A stretch of DNA of 27,827 nt, taken from contig UQQN01000024.1 in NCBI GenBank assembly GCA_900543155.1, positions 1 to 27,827 of the forward strand. Reading direction: 5' to 3'. The notes under the pieces are model-generated. The model had not been told where the DNA came from. It saw nothing but the letters and a program-made list of their open reading frames with translations, and ran no database searches. The position numbers and the translations under genes were made by a program. Origin of the DNA: an uncultured Prevotella sp. Lineage in GTDB: Bacteria > Bacteroidota > Bacteroidia > Bacteroidales > Bacteroidaceae. Positions 8,119 to 16,278 of the stretch are shown here, in pieces; the stretch's first letter is position 1, and every line of letters begins with the position of its first letter.

Positions 8119-9987
8119 ATGGCAAATCCCTTTATCAAACGCATACTCTTTAGCGGAGCATTGTGTGCCGGAGCGGCTTTGATGCTGACAAGCTGCTTGG
8201 ACGACTCCTATGACTTGAACAAGGTGGACCTTACTATGGGACTTGGCAGCGACGGACTGGCTGTGACCCTTGGTAACACCGAAGATATTATGCTTAACGA
8301 CATCCTTGATACGGATGAGTCGGTAAAGCTTGATGCTAACAACCTTTATTATTTGGTTGAAAATGGTAGCACCAATATTAACATGAAGGTGGATGGCTTC
8401 AGTACAAATATTGCTGATACAAAGCTTAACATGAACGCACCGGTTCTTTCGTTTGCCGACGTGAAAAGTTCTGTAGAAGAAAAATTAGGCACTTCGCTTG
8501 GAAATGTTACCTCAGTGGCTGTAGACAATGGCTTGAGAAGTACTGGTAAGGCTGATGGTTCTGAAGCATTGGATTTTGAGGTGTCGGGTATGCAGTCAGA
8601 TGTGACTTATCTTAAAGACCTTGTAGTTGAAGATACAGACGTAAAACTGATGCTTCACACAGCTAATACTCCTGCGAACATGCCTTTGGGCGTAATTAGC
8701 ATGAATGATGTAGAAATTACGCTTCCGTCTGTGCTGCGAGTAAAAGAAGGTTCGTTGGCTGCTGGTTGGACGCTTGACAAATCAAAAAATACATTGAAGT
8801 GCGCCTCTATTAACTATAACAAGGCACAACCCACTATTTGTGCATTGAAGGTAGACAAGGTGGTGCTTAATCGTGAACCTAAAAATGGTAAGATTGAGTT
8901 CACAGAAAATGAACTTACTATCACGATGAAGGCACAAAAGGTGACTTTTGGTGCTACAGAGGCTTTCACAATGCATGAGAATGACGTGGCTTCAGTTCGT
9001 CTTGATATTGTTGTGGGAAATTCGAATGTGTCGAAGAGTAATCTTACTGTAGTAGAAGCTACAGGTAAGTTTAATCCTGTAATTGACCCACAGGTTAATC
9101 CGATTGACATTGGTAGCTCGTTGCCCGACTTTTTGAAGGACGAAGAGGTGGCACTTGATGTGGCTAACCCCACTTTGCGCTTTACATCAGACTTTAGCAA
9201 CATCCCCGTGGGTGTGAATTTTAGTGGTAAACTTACTTCTGTATTCGAGGATGCTTCAAAGAATTGCAGTGTGACGTTGCCTGAAAAGTCGTTCGAAAAC
9301 AATAAGCACAATGTGCTTTATTATGCACAAACAGAGAATCCTTATGATCCTTCAGGACTGCCTGCAGAAGGTACATACGACAAGGCTCAAGTATCTAATC
9401 TTAACACACTTGTAAAAAAGATTCCTGAACAGATTAAGGTAGACTTGAGTGGTAACAAGGTGAAAGTAAAAGACCAACTCTATACCATTAAGCTTAACCA
9501 AGAGTATACTGCAGATGCAGACTACAGTGTATTTGTTCCCTTCGAATTTAACAAGGGTTTGTCAATTGTTTATAACGATTCTACCAATAGCTTTAACGAT
9601 GACATTGATAAGTATGCTGCTGAGGGTATTCGCATTACAGCTTTGGCAAAGAATGCAATACCTCTCGACTTGAATGTGGCTATCGAGGCTACTGACGTAA
9701 ATGGTAACGTGATTAAGGGTATTGTATTTACTCCTGCAGTGGTAAAGGCTGGTAGCGGTAAGAAGAATCCTGCAACTGCTAAATACGAACTTGTTGAAAC
9801 TCCTATCACGCTCGACGCTACGTTGAAAGATCCAAACTTGTTGAAGCTGGTAGACAAACTCATCTTTAAGGTACGTGCCGACAATAAGGAAACTACTGAA
9901 AGCCATACTTTGATTTCAGACCAGTACCTCCGTTTGGATAAAATCAAGCTACGCCTTAAGGGAGCAGTAACGGCCGATTTTAATTAA
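8119..9987 (+). CDS. Large Bacteroidales lipoprotein of unknown function
   Basis: A 622-aa lipoprotein: basic start (FIKR), hydrophobic stretch, lipobox LTSC with Cys26, followed by LDDSYDL. Asp residues after the lipid Cys are seen in many Bacteroidetes surface lipoproteins, but the export signal cannot be decided here. The rest is rich in beta-type, Asn/Asp/Val/Thr sequence with no catalytic motif I recognise. It resembles lipoproteins that I recall encoded directly before DUF5723 proteins in Bacteroides and Prevotella. The stop is 33 bases before the DUF5723 start, so the two are surely co-transcribed and may form an envelope complex. Function unknown. Confidence 0.75.
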   Translation: MANPFIKRILFSGALCAGAALMLTSCLDDSYDLNKVDLTMGLGSDGLAVTLGNTEDIMLNDILDTDESVKLDANNLYYLVENGSTNINMKVDGFSTNIADTKLNMNAPVLSFADVKSSVEEKLGTSLGNVTSVAVDNGLRSTGKADGSEALDFEVSGMQSDVTYLKDLVVEDTDVKLMLHTANTPANMPLGVISMNDVEITLPSVLRVKEGSLAAGWTLDKSKNTLKCASINYNKAQPTICALKVDKVVLNREPKNGKIEFTENELTITMKAQKVTFGATEAFTMHENDVASVRLDIVVGNSNVSKSNLTVVEATGKFNPVIDPQVNPIDIGSSLPDFLKDEEVALDVANPTLRFTSDFSNIPVGVNFSGKLTSVFEDASKNCSVTLPEKSFENNKHNVLYYAQTENPYDPSGLPAEGTYDKAQVSNLNTLVKKIPEQIKVDLSGNKVKVKDQLYTIKLNQEYTADADYSVFVPFEFNKGLSIVYNDSTNSFNDDIDKYAAEGIRITALAKNAIPLDLNVAIEATDVNGNVIKGIVFTPAVVKAGSGKKNPATAKYELVETPITLDATLKDPNLLKLVDKLIFKVRADNKETTESHTLISDQYLRLDKIKLRLKGAVTADFN

Positions 9988-10020
9988 TTTAGTCTATTAT
10001 CTTGAAACGATTACTACATT

Positions 10021-11457
10021 ATGAAAATCCATCATATACTTTCTTTGGCCGCACTGCTTAGTATGCCTGCTGCGGCGCAAGAATTGCATACATCCTATTT
10101 CTTGAACTCGTCGGTAAATCGCCACGAGATGAACCCTGCAATGCTCGATAAGTCTTATGTGTCGATGCCACTTGTACTCGGTAATTTAAACGTGGGTACT
10201 ACTGGTAATGTGGGATTGAAGAGTTTTGTTTACGAAATGGACCCTTCATGGCAAGGTTATAACCTAAATGGTGGCAATAATCTTACCACCTTTATGCATC
10301 CAAGTGTTGACGCTAACAAGTTCTTGGGCGGATTGAAGGACAATAACCGCATCTCGGCTAACTTGAAATATCAAATTTTTGGTGTTGGCTTTAAGGCTTT
10401 TAATGGTATGAACTTGATTGAACTTAACATGCGTTCAAATACCAGTATTGCCTTGCCTAAAACGCTCTTTGAATTTGCGAAAACTGCGGGTGCAAAGGAG
10501 GATTACAATATTTCGGACCTTGGTGTACGCACAGAGAATTTTGCAGAACTTGCATTGGGCCACTCACATAAAATCAATGACAAGATTACAGTCGGTGGTA
10601 AGATGAAGTTCCTCTTTGGTTTGGCTTATGCTGATGTGACTGCCAATAATGTGAATTTGCATCTTTCTGAGGACGTTTGGCGTGTTGACGGTGATGTACG
10701 TGCCAAGGCTTCGCTTATGGACACTGAGGTAGAACTTTCTAATAAGACGGAACCTAATAAGTACGTAGCTCCTGGACAGACTCCTCGCCATCGTGTACAT
10801 GGTCTTGACGACTTTAAGGCTGGTCTTTCAGGATTTGGTGTTGCATTCGACTTGGGTGCTACTTATCAAGTATATGAGGACTTGAAGGTGAGTGCAGCTG
10901 TTACCGACCTTGGTTTCATTAGTTGGAAGAATATGCATCAGGCTTCATCTACAGGTTCTTGGGAATTTGATGGTTTTGACGAAGACGTTTATGTAGCTAG
11001 CAACCGTACTGAGACAAACGAAATTGGTGATCAGTTCGAGGCTCTTGGTAACGACTTAGGTAATATTTTTGCTGTTTACTATGATGGCAAAAAGAGCGAA
11101 TGTCGTGCATTGGCTGCCAATATCAATATTGGTGCTGAATATGTGTTGCCTTACTATCGTAAGCTCACATTTGGTTTCCTTTATAACAGTCGTATTGCAG
11201 GTCATCATTCATATCACTCAGGTACATTCTCTGCGAATGTAGCTCCTGCCAAGTGGTTTGACGCTTCATTGAGCCTTGGTTTTACCAGTACGGGTGTAGT
11301 AGGTGGTTTGGTAGGTAGCCTCCATGCGAAGCATTTTAATGTGTTTGTTGGTACAGACCGCTTCTTTGGTAAACTTAGCAAGCAGGGTATTCCTCTTAAC
11401 CGTGCTAATAGCAACATCTCAGTGGGTATTTCTTTCCCCCTTAGTGCCAAACTCTAA
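10021..11457 (+). CDS. DUF5723 family outer-membrane beta-barrel-like protein
   Basis: A 478-aa protein with a signal peptide of 19 residues (cut after PAAA, mature start QELHTSYF). The mature start, with FLNSSVNRHEMNPAML, is the typical DUF5723 opening, and the protein ends in alternating hydrophobic residues (ISVGISFPLSAKL) as outer-membrane barrels do. DUF5723 has no known function; by fold it resembles FadL/PorV-like barrels. It is the second gene of the pair with the lipoprotein at 8119 and is followed by a strong terminator. The mature N-terminal Gln makes it a probable substrate of the cyclase at 2531. Confidence 0.82.
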   Translation: MKIHHILSLAALLSMPAAAQELHTSYFLNSSVNRHEMNPAMLDKSYVSMPLVLGNLNVGTTGNVGLKSFVYEMDPSWQGYNLNGGNNLTTFMHPSVDANKFLGGLKDNNRISANLKYQIFGVGFKAFNGMNLIELNMRSNTSIALPKTLFEFAKTAGAKEDYNISDLGVRTENFAELALGHSHKINDKITVGGKMKFLFGLAYADVTANNVNLHLSEDVWRVDGDVRAKASLMDTEVELSNKTEPNKYVAPGQTPRHRVHGLDDFKAGLSGFGVAFDLGATYQVYEDLKVSAAVTDLGFISWKNMHQASSTGSWEFDGFDEDVYVASNRTETNEIGDQFEALGNDLGNIFAVYYDGKKSECRALAANINIGAEYVLPYYRKLTFGFLYNSRIAGHHSYHSGTFSANVAPAKWFDASLSLGFTSTGVVGGLVGSLHAKHFNVFVGTDRFFGKLSKQGIPLNRANSNISVGISFPLSAKL

Positions 11458-11469
11458 GGCTTAAGTTGC

Positions 11470-11563
11470 AAACATAAAAGCTGCGCCTTATTCTAAGTTT
11501 TTTAGAATTTCTGTTTTATTAGAATTTCGGACTTACTTAGAATAAGGCGCAGCCTTTATGTTT
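11470..11563. terminator. Bidirectional terminator between DUF5723 and PfkB genes
   Basis: 11470-11497 and 11536-11563 form a 28-base inverted repeat with one mismatch (A11479 against C11554), around a core GCTGCGCCTTATTCTAAG. The 38-base centre contains a direct repeat, TTAGAATTTC, twice. It starts 13 bases after one stop codon and ends 14 bases before the other, so it serves both converging genes. The arms are unusually long for a simple terminator. Confidence 0.8.
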
Positions 11564-11576
11564 ACTTTTTCTATTG

Positions 11577-12449
11577 TTAGCCTCTAACAATGTTCCAAAC
11601 AGCTTCTTCGGTTTCAGCAAAGGGACCAGAGTGTTCGAGCTTAAGTGTAGACATGGCAGCGGCAAAATGTCCTGCTTCACTTGGATTGGCACCACGAGAG
11701 CGCATGTAAAGATATCCAGTAGAGTAAGTGTCGCCACAACCTGTAGCATCGACTACTTGTTTAGTAGGGTAGGCGCAAATGTCATAAAAATGGTCATTTT
11801 CGAGCACTACAGAGCCGTAATTACCCAGGGTGACACAAACCTCCTTTACGCCCCATTCAGCGAGCTGTAGGGCAGCATTATGTGCTTCCTTCTGTCCGGT
11901 GAGCACTTCCATCTCATATTCGTTTACTTTAAGCACGTCAATGAGTTTAAGCGCTTCGAGTTTGTCTGTCCAATCAACGGCATACACTTTTTCGCCACGC
12001 ACCTCACGCAGATAGCCTTGTGAGTCTACGCTGACTACACCACGTTGGCTAAGTGATTGAATGACGTCAAGCGAAAAATCGTCTGCTAAGAGTGAACCTA
12101 AGTGGAAAACTCCCGCTTGAATGTCTTTCAAAGCCTCAACCGTAAAAGGGTCGGCTTTAGCCAATACACGCTGTGTGCGATTATTTTGGTTCTCACCATA
12201 CTTGTTTTCAAAGTATACGGTGTGTTTCGAGGGAATTACATTTACCAATACACCCATTTGGCGTAAATCGTCTACAGCCTTCATGTCTGATGGGGCAAGA
12301 GACGTAACCAATTCAAAGTTTTTAGCACCATTTAGGTGGTACATGGCGTGTGCAAAATAGTAGGACGTACCTCCCGGCATATCCACTTCGGTATTGGGCG
12401 TGATAATTTTATCATGTGTGATATGCCCAATGCAGCAAATTTTGTTCAT
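11577..12449 (-). CDS. PfkB family carbohydrate/nucleoside kinase
   Basis: A 290-aa ribokinase-fold kinase. The N-terminus has GHITHDK (8-14) and the substrate-side MPGGTSYYFA (24-33). The C-terminal signature DATGCGDTY (234-242) supplies the anion hole and the catalytic base Asp240. The family transfers the ATP phosphate to sugars or nucleosides in the cytoplasm; the exact substrate cannot be read from sequence. The family is often found in Bacteroidales as a stand-alone gene. Its own -7 element overlaps the end of the gene upstream, so it need not be part of the exported-protein operon. Confidence 0.88.
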   Translation of the reverse strand: MNKICCIGHITHDKIITPNTEVDMPGGTSYYFAHAMYHLNGAKNFELVTSLAPSDMKAVDDLRQMGVLVNVIPSKHTVYFENKYGENQNNRTQRVLAKADPFTVEALKDIQAGVFHLGSLLADDFSLDVIQSLSQRGVVSVDSQGYLREVRGEKVYAVDWTDKLEALKLIDVLKVNEYEMEVLTGQKEAHNAALQLAEWGVKEVCVTLGNYGSVVLENDHFYDICAYPTKQVVDATGCGDTYSTGYLYMRSRGANPSEAGHFAAAMSTLKLEHSGPFAETEEAVWNIVRG

Positions 12450-12478
12450 TCAGCTGTTGTGTGTTAATATTTTGGCTG

Positions 12479-12486
12479 CAAAGTTA
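12479..12486 (-). promoter_or_regulatory. Candidate -7 element for the PfkB gene
   Basis: TAACTTTG on the minus strand fits TAnnTTTG and lies just past the stop codon of the gene at 12492. No TTTG at the usual -33 spacing was found. Confidence 0.45.
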
Positions 12487-12491
12487 CAAAA

Positions 12492-13118
12492 TTATTCTGC
12501 TTCAACGGGTTTGTTGGTGATTTCGTCCAAATGTTCGGCAAGATTGCCCAAATTTGCTTTGTTTTTAGCCTCCTCTGCAGCGGCATGTCGTGCCTTGTTA
12601 GCGGCAGCCTCATCGATTGTCATATAAACGATAAATTCTTTTTTGCCATCCTTGTCGCGTGTCAGTGCAAAGTGTTCTTTGACAAGTGAGGCTATGCGTG
12701 CGTTAAAGCTTGATTCGTAGGCTGCAGCAAATTTATCGATTTCTTCGCTTCCGTCACCTGCTCCATCTGTTGCCATTATACTTTTCATATTTCCTACAAT
12801 TTGTGCTTTGGCACGTGTGGCATAGTTAGAAAGACCATTAAGAATAGCATGGTCACGACCAATCTTTGTATTTCTACCTATTGCTATACCTGTTATGGCG
12901 ATACGGTTGTCTTCGTCTTCATCTACGTACATACGATATTTCATGAGTGCATATTCCATAGTAGAACGCATGTCAATCATTGTCCAACCTTCTTTACGCC
13001 ATTCCTTGCACGTTTTCTTTACTTCTTTCTCTAATGCCTTTGATTGTGCCATATTTAAGGTTGGAAAGCAAGCAAATGCTGTGAGGGCAAGCAAAATATT
13101 TAATAACAAGTGTTTCAT
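12492..13118 (-). CDS. Exported LPP20/FlgO-like protein (operon gene 5)
   Basis: A 208-aa protein with a signal peptide (about 1-24, cut after NMA, mature start QSKALEKEV). The body contains a segment of the LPP20/FlgO sort: AITGIAIGRNTKIGRDHAIL, then NYATRAKAQIVGNM, where an early strand is followed by a helix with small residues. The end is an Ala/Lys/Glu-rich helix (ARHAAAEEAKNKANLGN). No catalytic motif is seen. It is the last of five consecutive genes for exported proteins, 27 bases after the previous one. The LPP20-like call is by pattern and is weak, but export is clear. Confidence 0.55.
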   Translation of the reverse strand: MKHLLLNILLALTAFACFPTLNMAQSKALEKEVKKTCKEWRKEGWTMIDMRSTMEYALMKYRMYVDEDEDNRIAITGIAIGRNTKIGRDHAILNGLSNYATRAKAQIVGNMKSIMATDGAGDGSEEIDKFAAAYESSFNARIASLVKEHFALTRDKDGKKEFIVYMTIDEAAANKARHAAAEEAKNKANLGNLAEHLDEITNKPVEAE

Positions 13119-13145
13119 ATATCTATTGTATTGAGGGGTTTTAGT

Positions 13146-14084
13146 CTATTGGGCATTATTGCCATTTTTAATATAAGCCTTATGTTCAAGTTTTTTACCT
13201 TCGATGCGGAAGGTGATTTGAATGGTGTTTTCTTCTTCGGGTAAACAGTCTGTTGTGTCAAAGTGAATATTGAAACCGCCATTGGCAGAAATCACATTAA
13301 TTTGGCTTGCACATTCAGATTTCACGATGGGTAATTTTGTACAAGTTACAGGTTTTCCACGCAACAATAGCTGGCAATGGTAGGTGTTAGCATTGACAAA
13401 TTCTCCCTTTACGCTTATTGCATCGTAAAGTTGTTTGTAAGTCTTTTTAACTCCCTCAACTTCCTTCTGTCTTACATCGTCAATAAAGAAAGTCTTCAGT
13501 GCATCGAGTTTAGACATGGCTTGCTTTATTTCGTTTACGTCGGTAATTTGGTCAATTCCCGTTTCAAAACCTTGTAATTCTGCAACTTTCTCAGCATCGA
13601 GTTGTTCAAATTCGCTCTGTAGTGTGCGTTGTTCCTCCAAAGAGTAAGGGTAAAGCACAGAATAGTCGTATGTTTCCTTACCTGTTGCTTTATCGCGTTT
13701 ATGTTCCCAGTAGAAGGCTAATACCTTATTGGGCGAAATACCTTTTAAAAATGGCAAATTAGCCGATTGTAGTTTAGAGATGCGTTCAAACGAGTCGTGA
13801 GAATCCACTTTGTCATTGACAATCGTTTCACTCTCTTCACTCTTTTGTGTCACACTCACATGGCTTGCTACAGACAAAATGATGCGTTCTGTTACTTCGG
13901 TCATTGCCTTAGTTTGTGCTTCTGACAATGACATAGCTGTAACCGTAACCACAATTTGTCCGTCGGTATTATTCTTTAGCCACTCGGGTACTTTCTTAGC
14001 GCTACGTTCAATAATTTTATTTTGCGCCTGTATCGCACTAAATGTAAAGAGCAAGCACAGGGCTGTAATGATAAATTGTTTCAT
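13146..14084 (-). CDS. Exported LPP20-like protein (operon gene 4)
   Basis: A 312-aa protein with a 20-residue signal peptide (cut after IQA, mature start QNKIIERSA). Residues about 30-85 fit the LPP20/FlgP pattern: KKVPEWLKNN, a strand, then SLSEAQTKAMTEVTERIILS. The middle (about 150-215) is a predicted helical stretch, and the C-terminal 80 residues look like a beta domain with four Cys, two of which could form a disulfide. Many proteins of this class help build outer-membrane rings or sense the envelope, but this gene has no proven role. It lies 51 bases after the gene upstream. Confidence 0.6.
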   Translation of the reverse strand: MKQFIITALCLLFTFSAIQAQNKIIERSAKKVPEWLKNNTDGQIVVTVTAMSLSEAQTKAMTEVTERIILSVASHVSVTQKSEESETIVNDKVDSHDSFERISKLQSANLPFLKGISPNKVLAFYWEHKRDKATGKETYDYSVLYPYSLEEQRTLQSEFEQLDAEKVAELQGFETGIDQITDVNEIKQAMSKLDALKTFFIDDVRQKEVEGVKKTYKQLYDAISVKGEFVNANTYHCQLLLRGKPVTCTKLPIVKSECASQINVISANGGFNIHFDTTDCLPEEENTIQITFRIEGKKLEHKAYIKNGNNAQ

Positions 14085-14135
14085 AGGGCATTGATTTTTT
14101 TCAAAGCATTTGAAGGCATCTAACCAAGTGTGTGC

Positions 14136-14768
14136 TTATTCCTTGGTTATATTCTTCATAATCTCGATTTTCAGTGTGTCAGCCTGCTCAAAGCAAGGCA
14201 TGTGGGGTGTAATAACCGAAAGATATTGAAGAGACTCTTCAAAGCGTCCTTCGTTGTATAGCGCAAGACCTTTTTGAAGGATAGTAGCGCAATTTTCAGT
14301 GTAGTATTCTTCAATTTTTTTTCGTGAGGTTCGCACAAAGCGTGTAAAGGCAGGGTTGTTTACCTTGATGCGCTTTACCATGTTAAGCAAAGCCTTTTCC
14401 TTACTGCCTACAGCATCTCCCTCAAGAGGAATTGTTACGGCATAATATTCGGCGCTATCAACTCGATTCTTAGCAATGAGAACCAATTCGCCTTGTGCTA
14501 ACGAAACATTGCGTACTACTCCACCTTCTGTCGATAGCATATTGGTTAAAGCTAATTGTGGAACTACCACAAAAGCATTGTATTTATCGGCAGCAGCTGC
14601 ACTATTTCGATTAAAGATTTGGTGCAATTTCAGGTCGAGTGCTTCTACCACGTTGTTCGATAAATTCTTTGTTTCGCACTTCAGAATGTTGAAGTGTATA
14701 TTTGCATTTTGTGCCCAAGTCGTTAGGGTCGACAAGCACAAACAGATCAGTAAAATTGTCCTTTTCAT
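14136..14768 (-). CDS. Exported protein with CsgG/LpoB-like strand-helix start and TPR-like tail (operon gene 3)
   Basis: A 210-aa protein with a 19-residue signal peptide (cut after TWA, mature start QNANIHFNI). The first half, with NNVVEALDLKLHQIFNR and FVVVPQLALTN, resembles the pattern where a set of proteins compute 'ensure all copies' of a small alpha/beta domain as in CsgG/LpoB relatives, though I cannot assign a family with certainty. The last 50 residues contain one helix pair of TPR type (ILQKGLALYNEGRFEESLQY). It starts 27 bases after the DUF6175 gene. Function unknown. Confidence 0.5.
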   Translation of the reverse strand: MKRTILLICLCLSTLTTWAQNANIHFNILKCETKNLSNNVVEALDLKLHQIFNRNSAAAADKYNAFVVVPQLALTNMLSTEGGVVRNVSLAQGELVLIAKNRVDSAEYYAVTIPLEGDAVGSKEKALLNMVKRIKVNNPAFTRFVRTSRKKIEEYYTENCATILQKGLALYNEGRFEESLQYLSVITPHMPCFEQADTLKIEIMKNITKE

Positions 14769-14795
14769 AATGGTGTAAAAAGCTAATCTGTGTAA

Positions 14796-16085
14796 CTATT
14801 CAATGATAATTTCAAGCTTCTGACCTTGTGCCGTAACCGAAGCCTTATAAGAGTCGCCAAGTTGTGCCTTGAAGAACTTTTTGATGTCGCTTGCAAAATT
14901 TGAAAGAGTGTATGAACGGTTGCGTTCATGGTTCCAAATAGGCACGTTGAGTGTAACGTGTATAAATTTGTCGGTGTTATTACTCATATCGTATACACCA
15001 CCTTGGGCATTATTACGTAGCCATTCATCGAGTGCATCTTTAAAGTTATCGCCAGTTTCTGGGCTATCTTGTTCAAAGTCCCAATCGTCAATCGCATTTG
15101 AGAGTGTCATATCTACATAAACCTCACGACCATTAGTAACCATTGCTTCGAACGAAGTGCGGATTTGATCAAAAAAGTCACTTTTGATTTTCTTTAGGGC
15201 ATAGTCAACCAATTCTGCCTCGCCCACACCTTTATAGTATTTTCCACTGGGGAATGTAGCAGCAGCAAGGTTACCATTGGTTTGATTCTCGACAGCTGTA
15301 ATGCTTAATTGACATTCTACTTGGTTTTGGTCGTCTGTAGTTACATCGGCACCTACGGTAATTACAATGTCTCCTGGCAGTTGTTGCACGATTTGTGTGT
15401 TCACATCGCTTTGACTCTTAGTGCGCAACAACTCGTCTTTTTTAGAGTTTTGCAGCATGCTTACAAAGTTGCGAGTTTTATAACCACGTCGTGTAAATTC
15501 GCCTGTAATTTTGTCGAGCGCATATTTTTTTGCAATATTGTTTTCTACGCTTTTTTGCATGGCATCGAAATCCGATCCTTCACAAGTCTTTATGGCAGGC
15601 ACAATTACGATAGTGGGATTAAGTGCTGCAGTACTTTTTTTCTTTCCCGATTCCCCCCATGAAGGCGAGATTGCCATGTTGTTATGTTGCAAGTCAGCAA
15701 TGAGAGGTTTGAGGTTTATAGCCACTTGCACGGTCACTTTAATTTTTTTACCCACCTTGCAATCGTCAACAGTTTTTACCTCTTTAGCAATGTAGTTTAT
15801 ATAACGTGACTCTGAGAAGAAGCGGTAGTCGTAGTCATTACGTTCTACTGCAATGAGTGGTGAACCGTCTTTAACTCCTTCAATTCCAGAGTGAAACAAC
15901 GTGTTGAAAGCCGATTTTGTAGCGAGCAGTGCTGCATCTTTCTTTTTATCGGCTGTGGCTGAAGCACGTAGTGTAATGACATTGCCATCTTTGGCTATGA
16001 GAGTTGCATCTGTTGAAAGGGTTTGTGCTAACGCATTGGTTAAACACATCAATGCGCCAACAAATGTAATAAGTAGATGTTTCAT
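14796..16085 (-). CDS. Exported DUF6175 protein with FlgT-N-like domain (operon gene 2)
   Basis: A 429-aa protein with a 20-residue signal peptide (cut after ALA, mature start QTLSTDAT). Residues about 25-135 look like the FlgT N-terminal/LPP20 class: NVITLRASATADKKKDAAL, ATKSAFNTLFHSGIEGV, then a long strand KIKVTVQVAINLKPLI. Residues about 155-429 match what I recall of DUF6175: a PTIVIVP strand, a helical part, a hydrophobic GDIVITVGADV strand, NGREVYVDM, and a helix DALDEWLRNN. The family is confined to Bacteroidetes as far as I know and has no known function. A likely terminator lies between this gene and the CsgG-like gene upstream, so expression may drop there. No separate -7 element was found. 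Confidence 0.68.
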   Translation of the reverse strand: MKHLLITFVGALMCLTNALAQTLSTDATLIAKDGNVITLRASATADKKKDAALLATKSAFNTLFHSGIEGVKDGSPLIAVERNDYDYRFFSESRYINYIAKEVKTVDDCKVGKKIKVTVQVAINLKPLIADLQHNNMAISPSWGESGKKKSTAALNPTIVIVPAIKTCEGSDFDAMQKSVENNIAKKYALDKITGEFTRRGYKTRNFVSMLQNSKKDELLRTKSQSDVNTQIVQQLPGDIVITVGADVTTDDQNQVECQLSITAVENQTNGNLAAATFPSGKYYKGVGEAELVDYALKKIKSDFFDQIRTSFEAMVTNGREVYVDMTLSNAIDDWDFEQDSPETGDNFKDALDEWLRNNAQGGVYDMSNNTDKFIHVTLNVPIWNHERNRSYTLSNFASDIKKFFKAQLGDSYKASVTAQGQKLEIIIE

Positions 16086-16151
16086 GAGATATAAAGGGTT
16101 AAGGGGGTAGTAGTTGAAAAGGACAGAGGATTAGGGGACTGTTGGGGTTAT

Positions 16152-16263
16152 AAAAAAGTGAAAGGGTTATTACGTTATAAGTCTATGAGGTTATAAGGAA
16201 AAATCAATATAAGAATCGATTTTTCTTTATAATCTTAGAACCCAAATAACCTAATAACCCTTT
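16152..16263 (-). terminator. Nested hairpin and T-tract between operon genes 1 and 2
   Basis: Outer arms AAAGGGTTATTA (16161-16172) and TAATAACCCTTT (16252-16263) pair over 12 bases. An inner stem pairs 16191-16205 with 16218-16232 over 15 positions with one G-T pair. On the minus strand six T's (16152-16157) follow three bases after the outer stem. It looks like a terminator or attenuator. Because no promoter is visible before gene 2, partial read-through that lowers expression of genes 2-5 seems likely. Confidence 0.6.
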
Positions 16264-16278
16264 AATTTTGAAAGTGGA

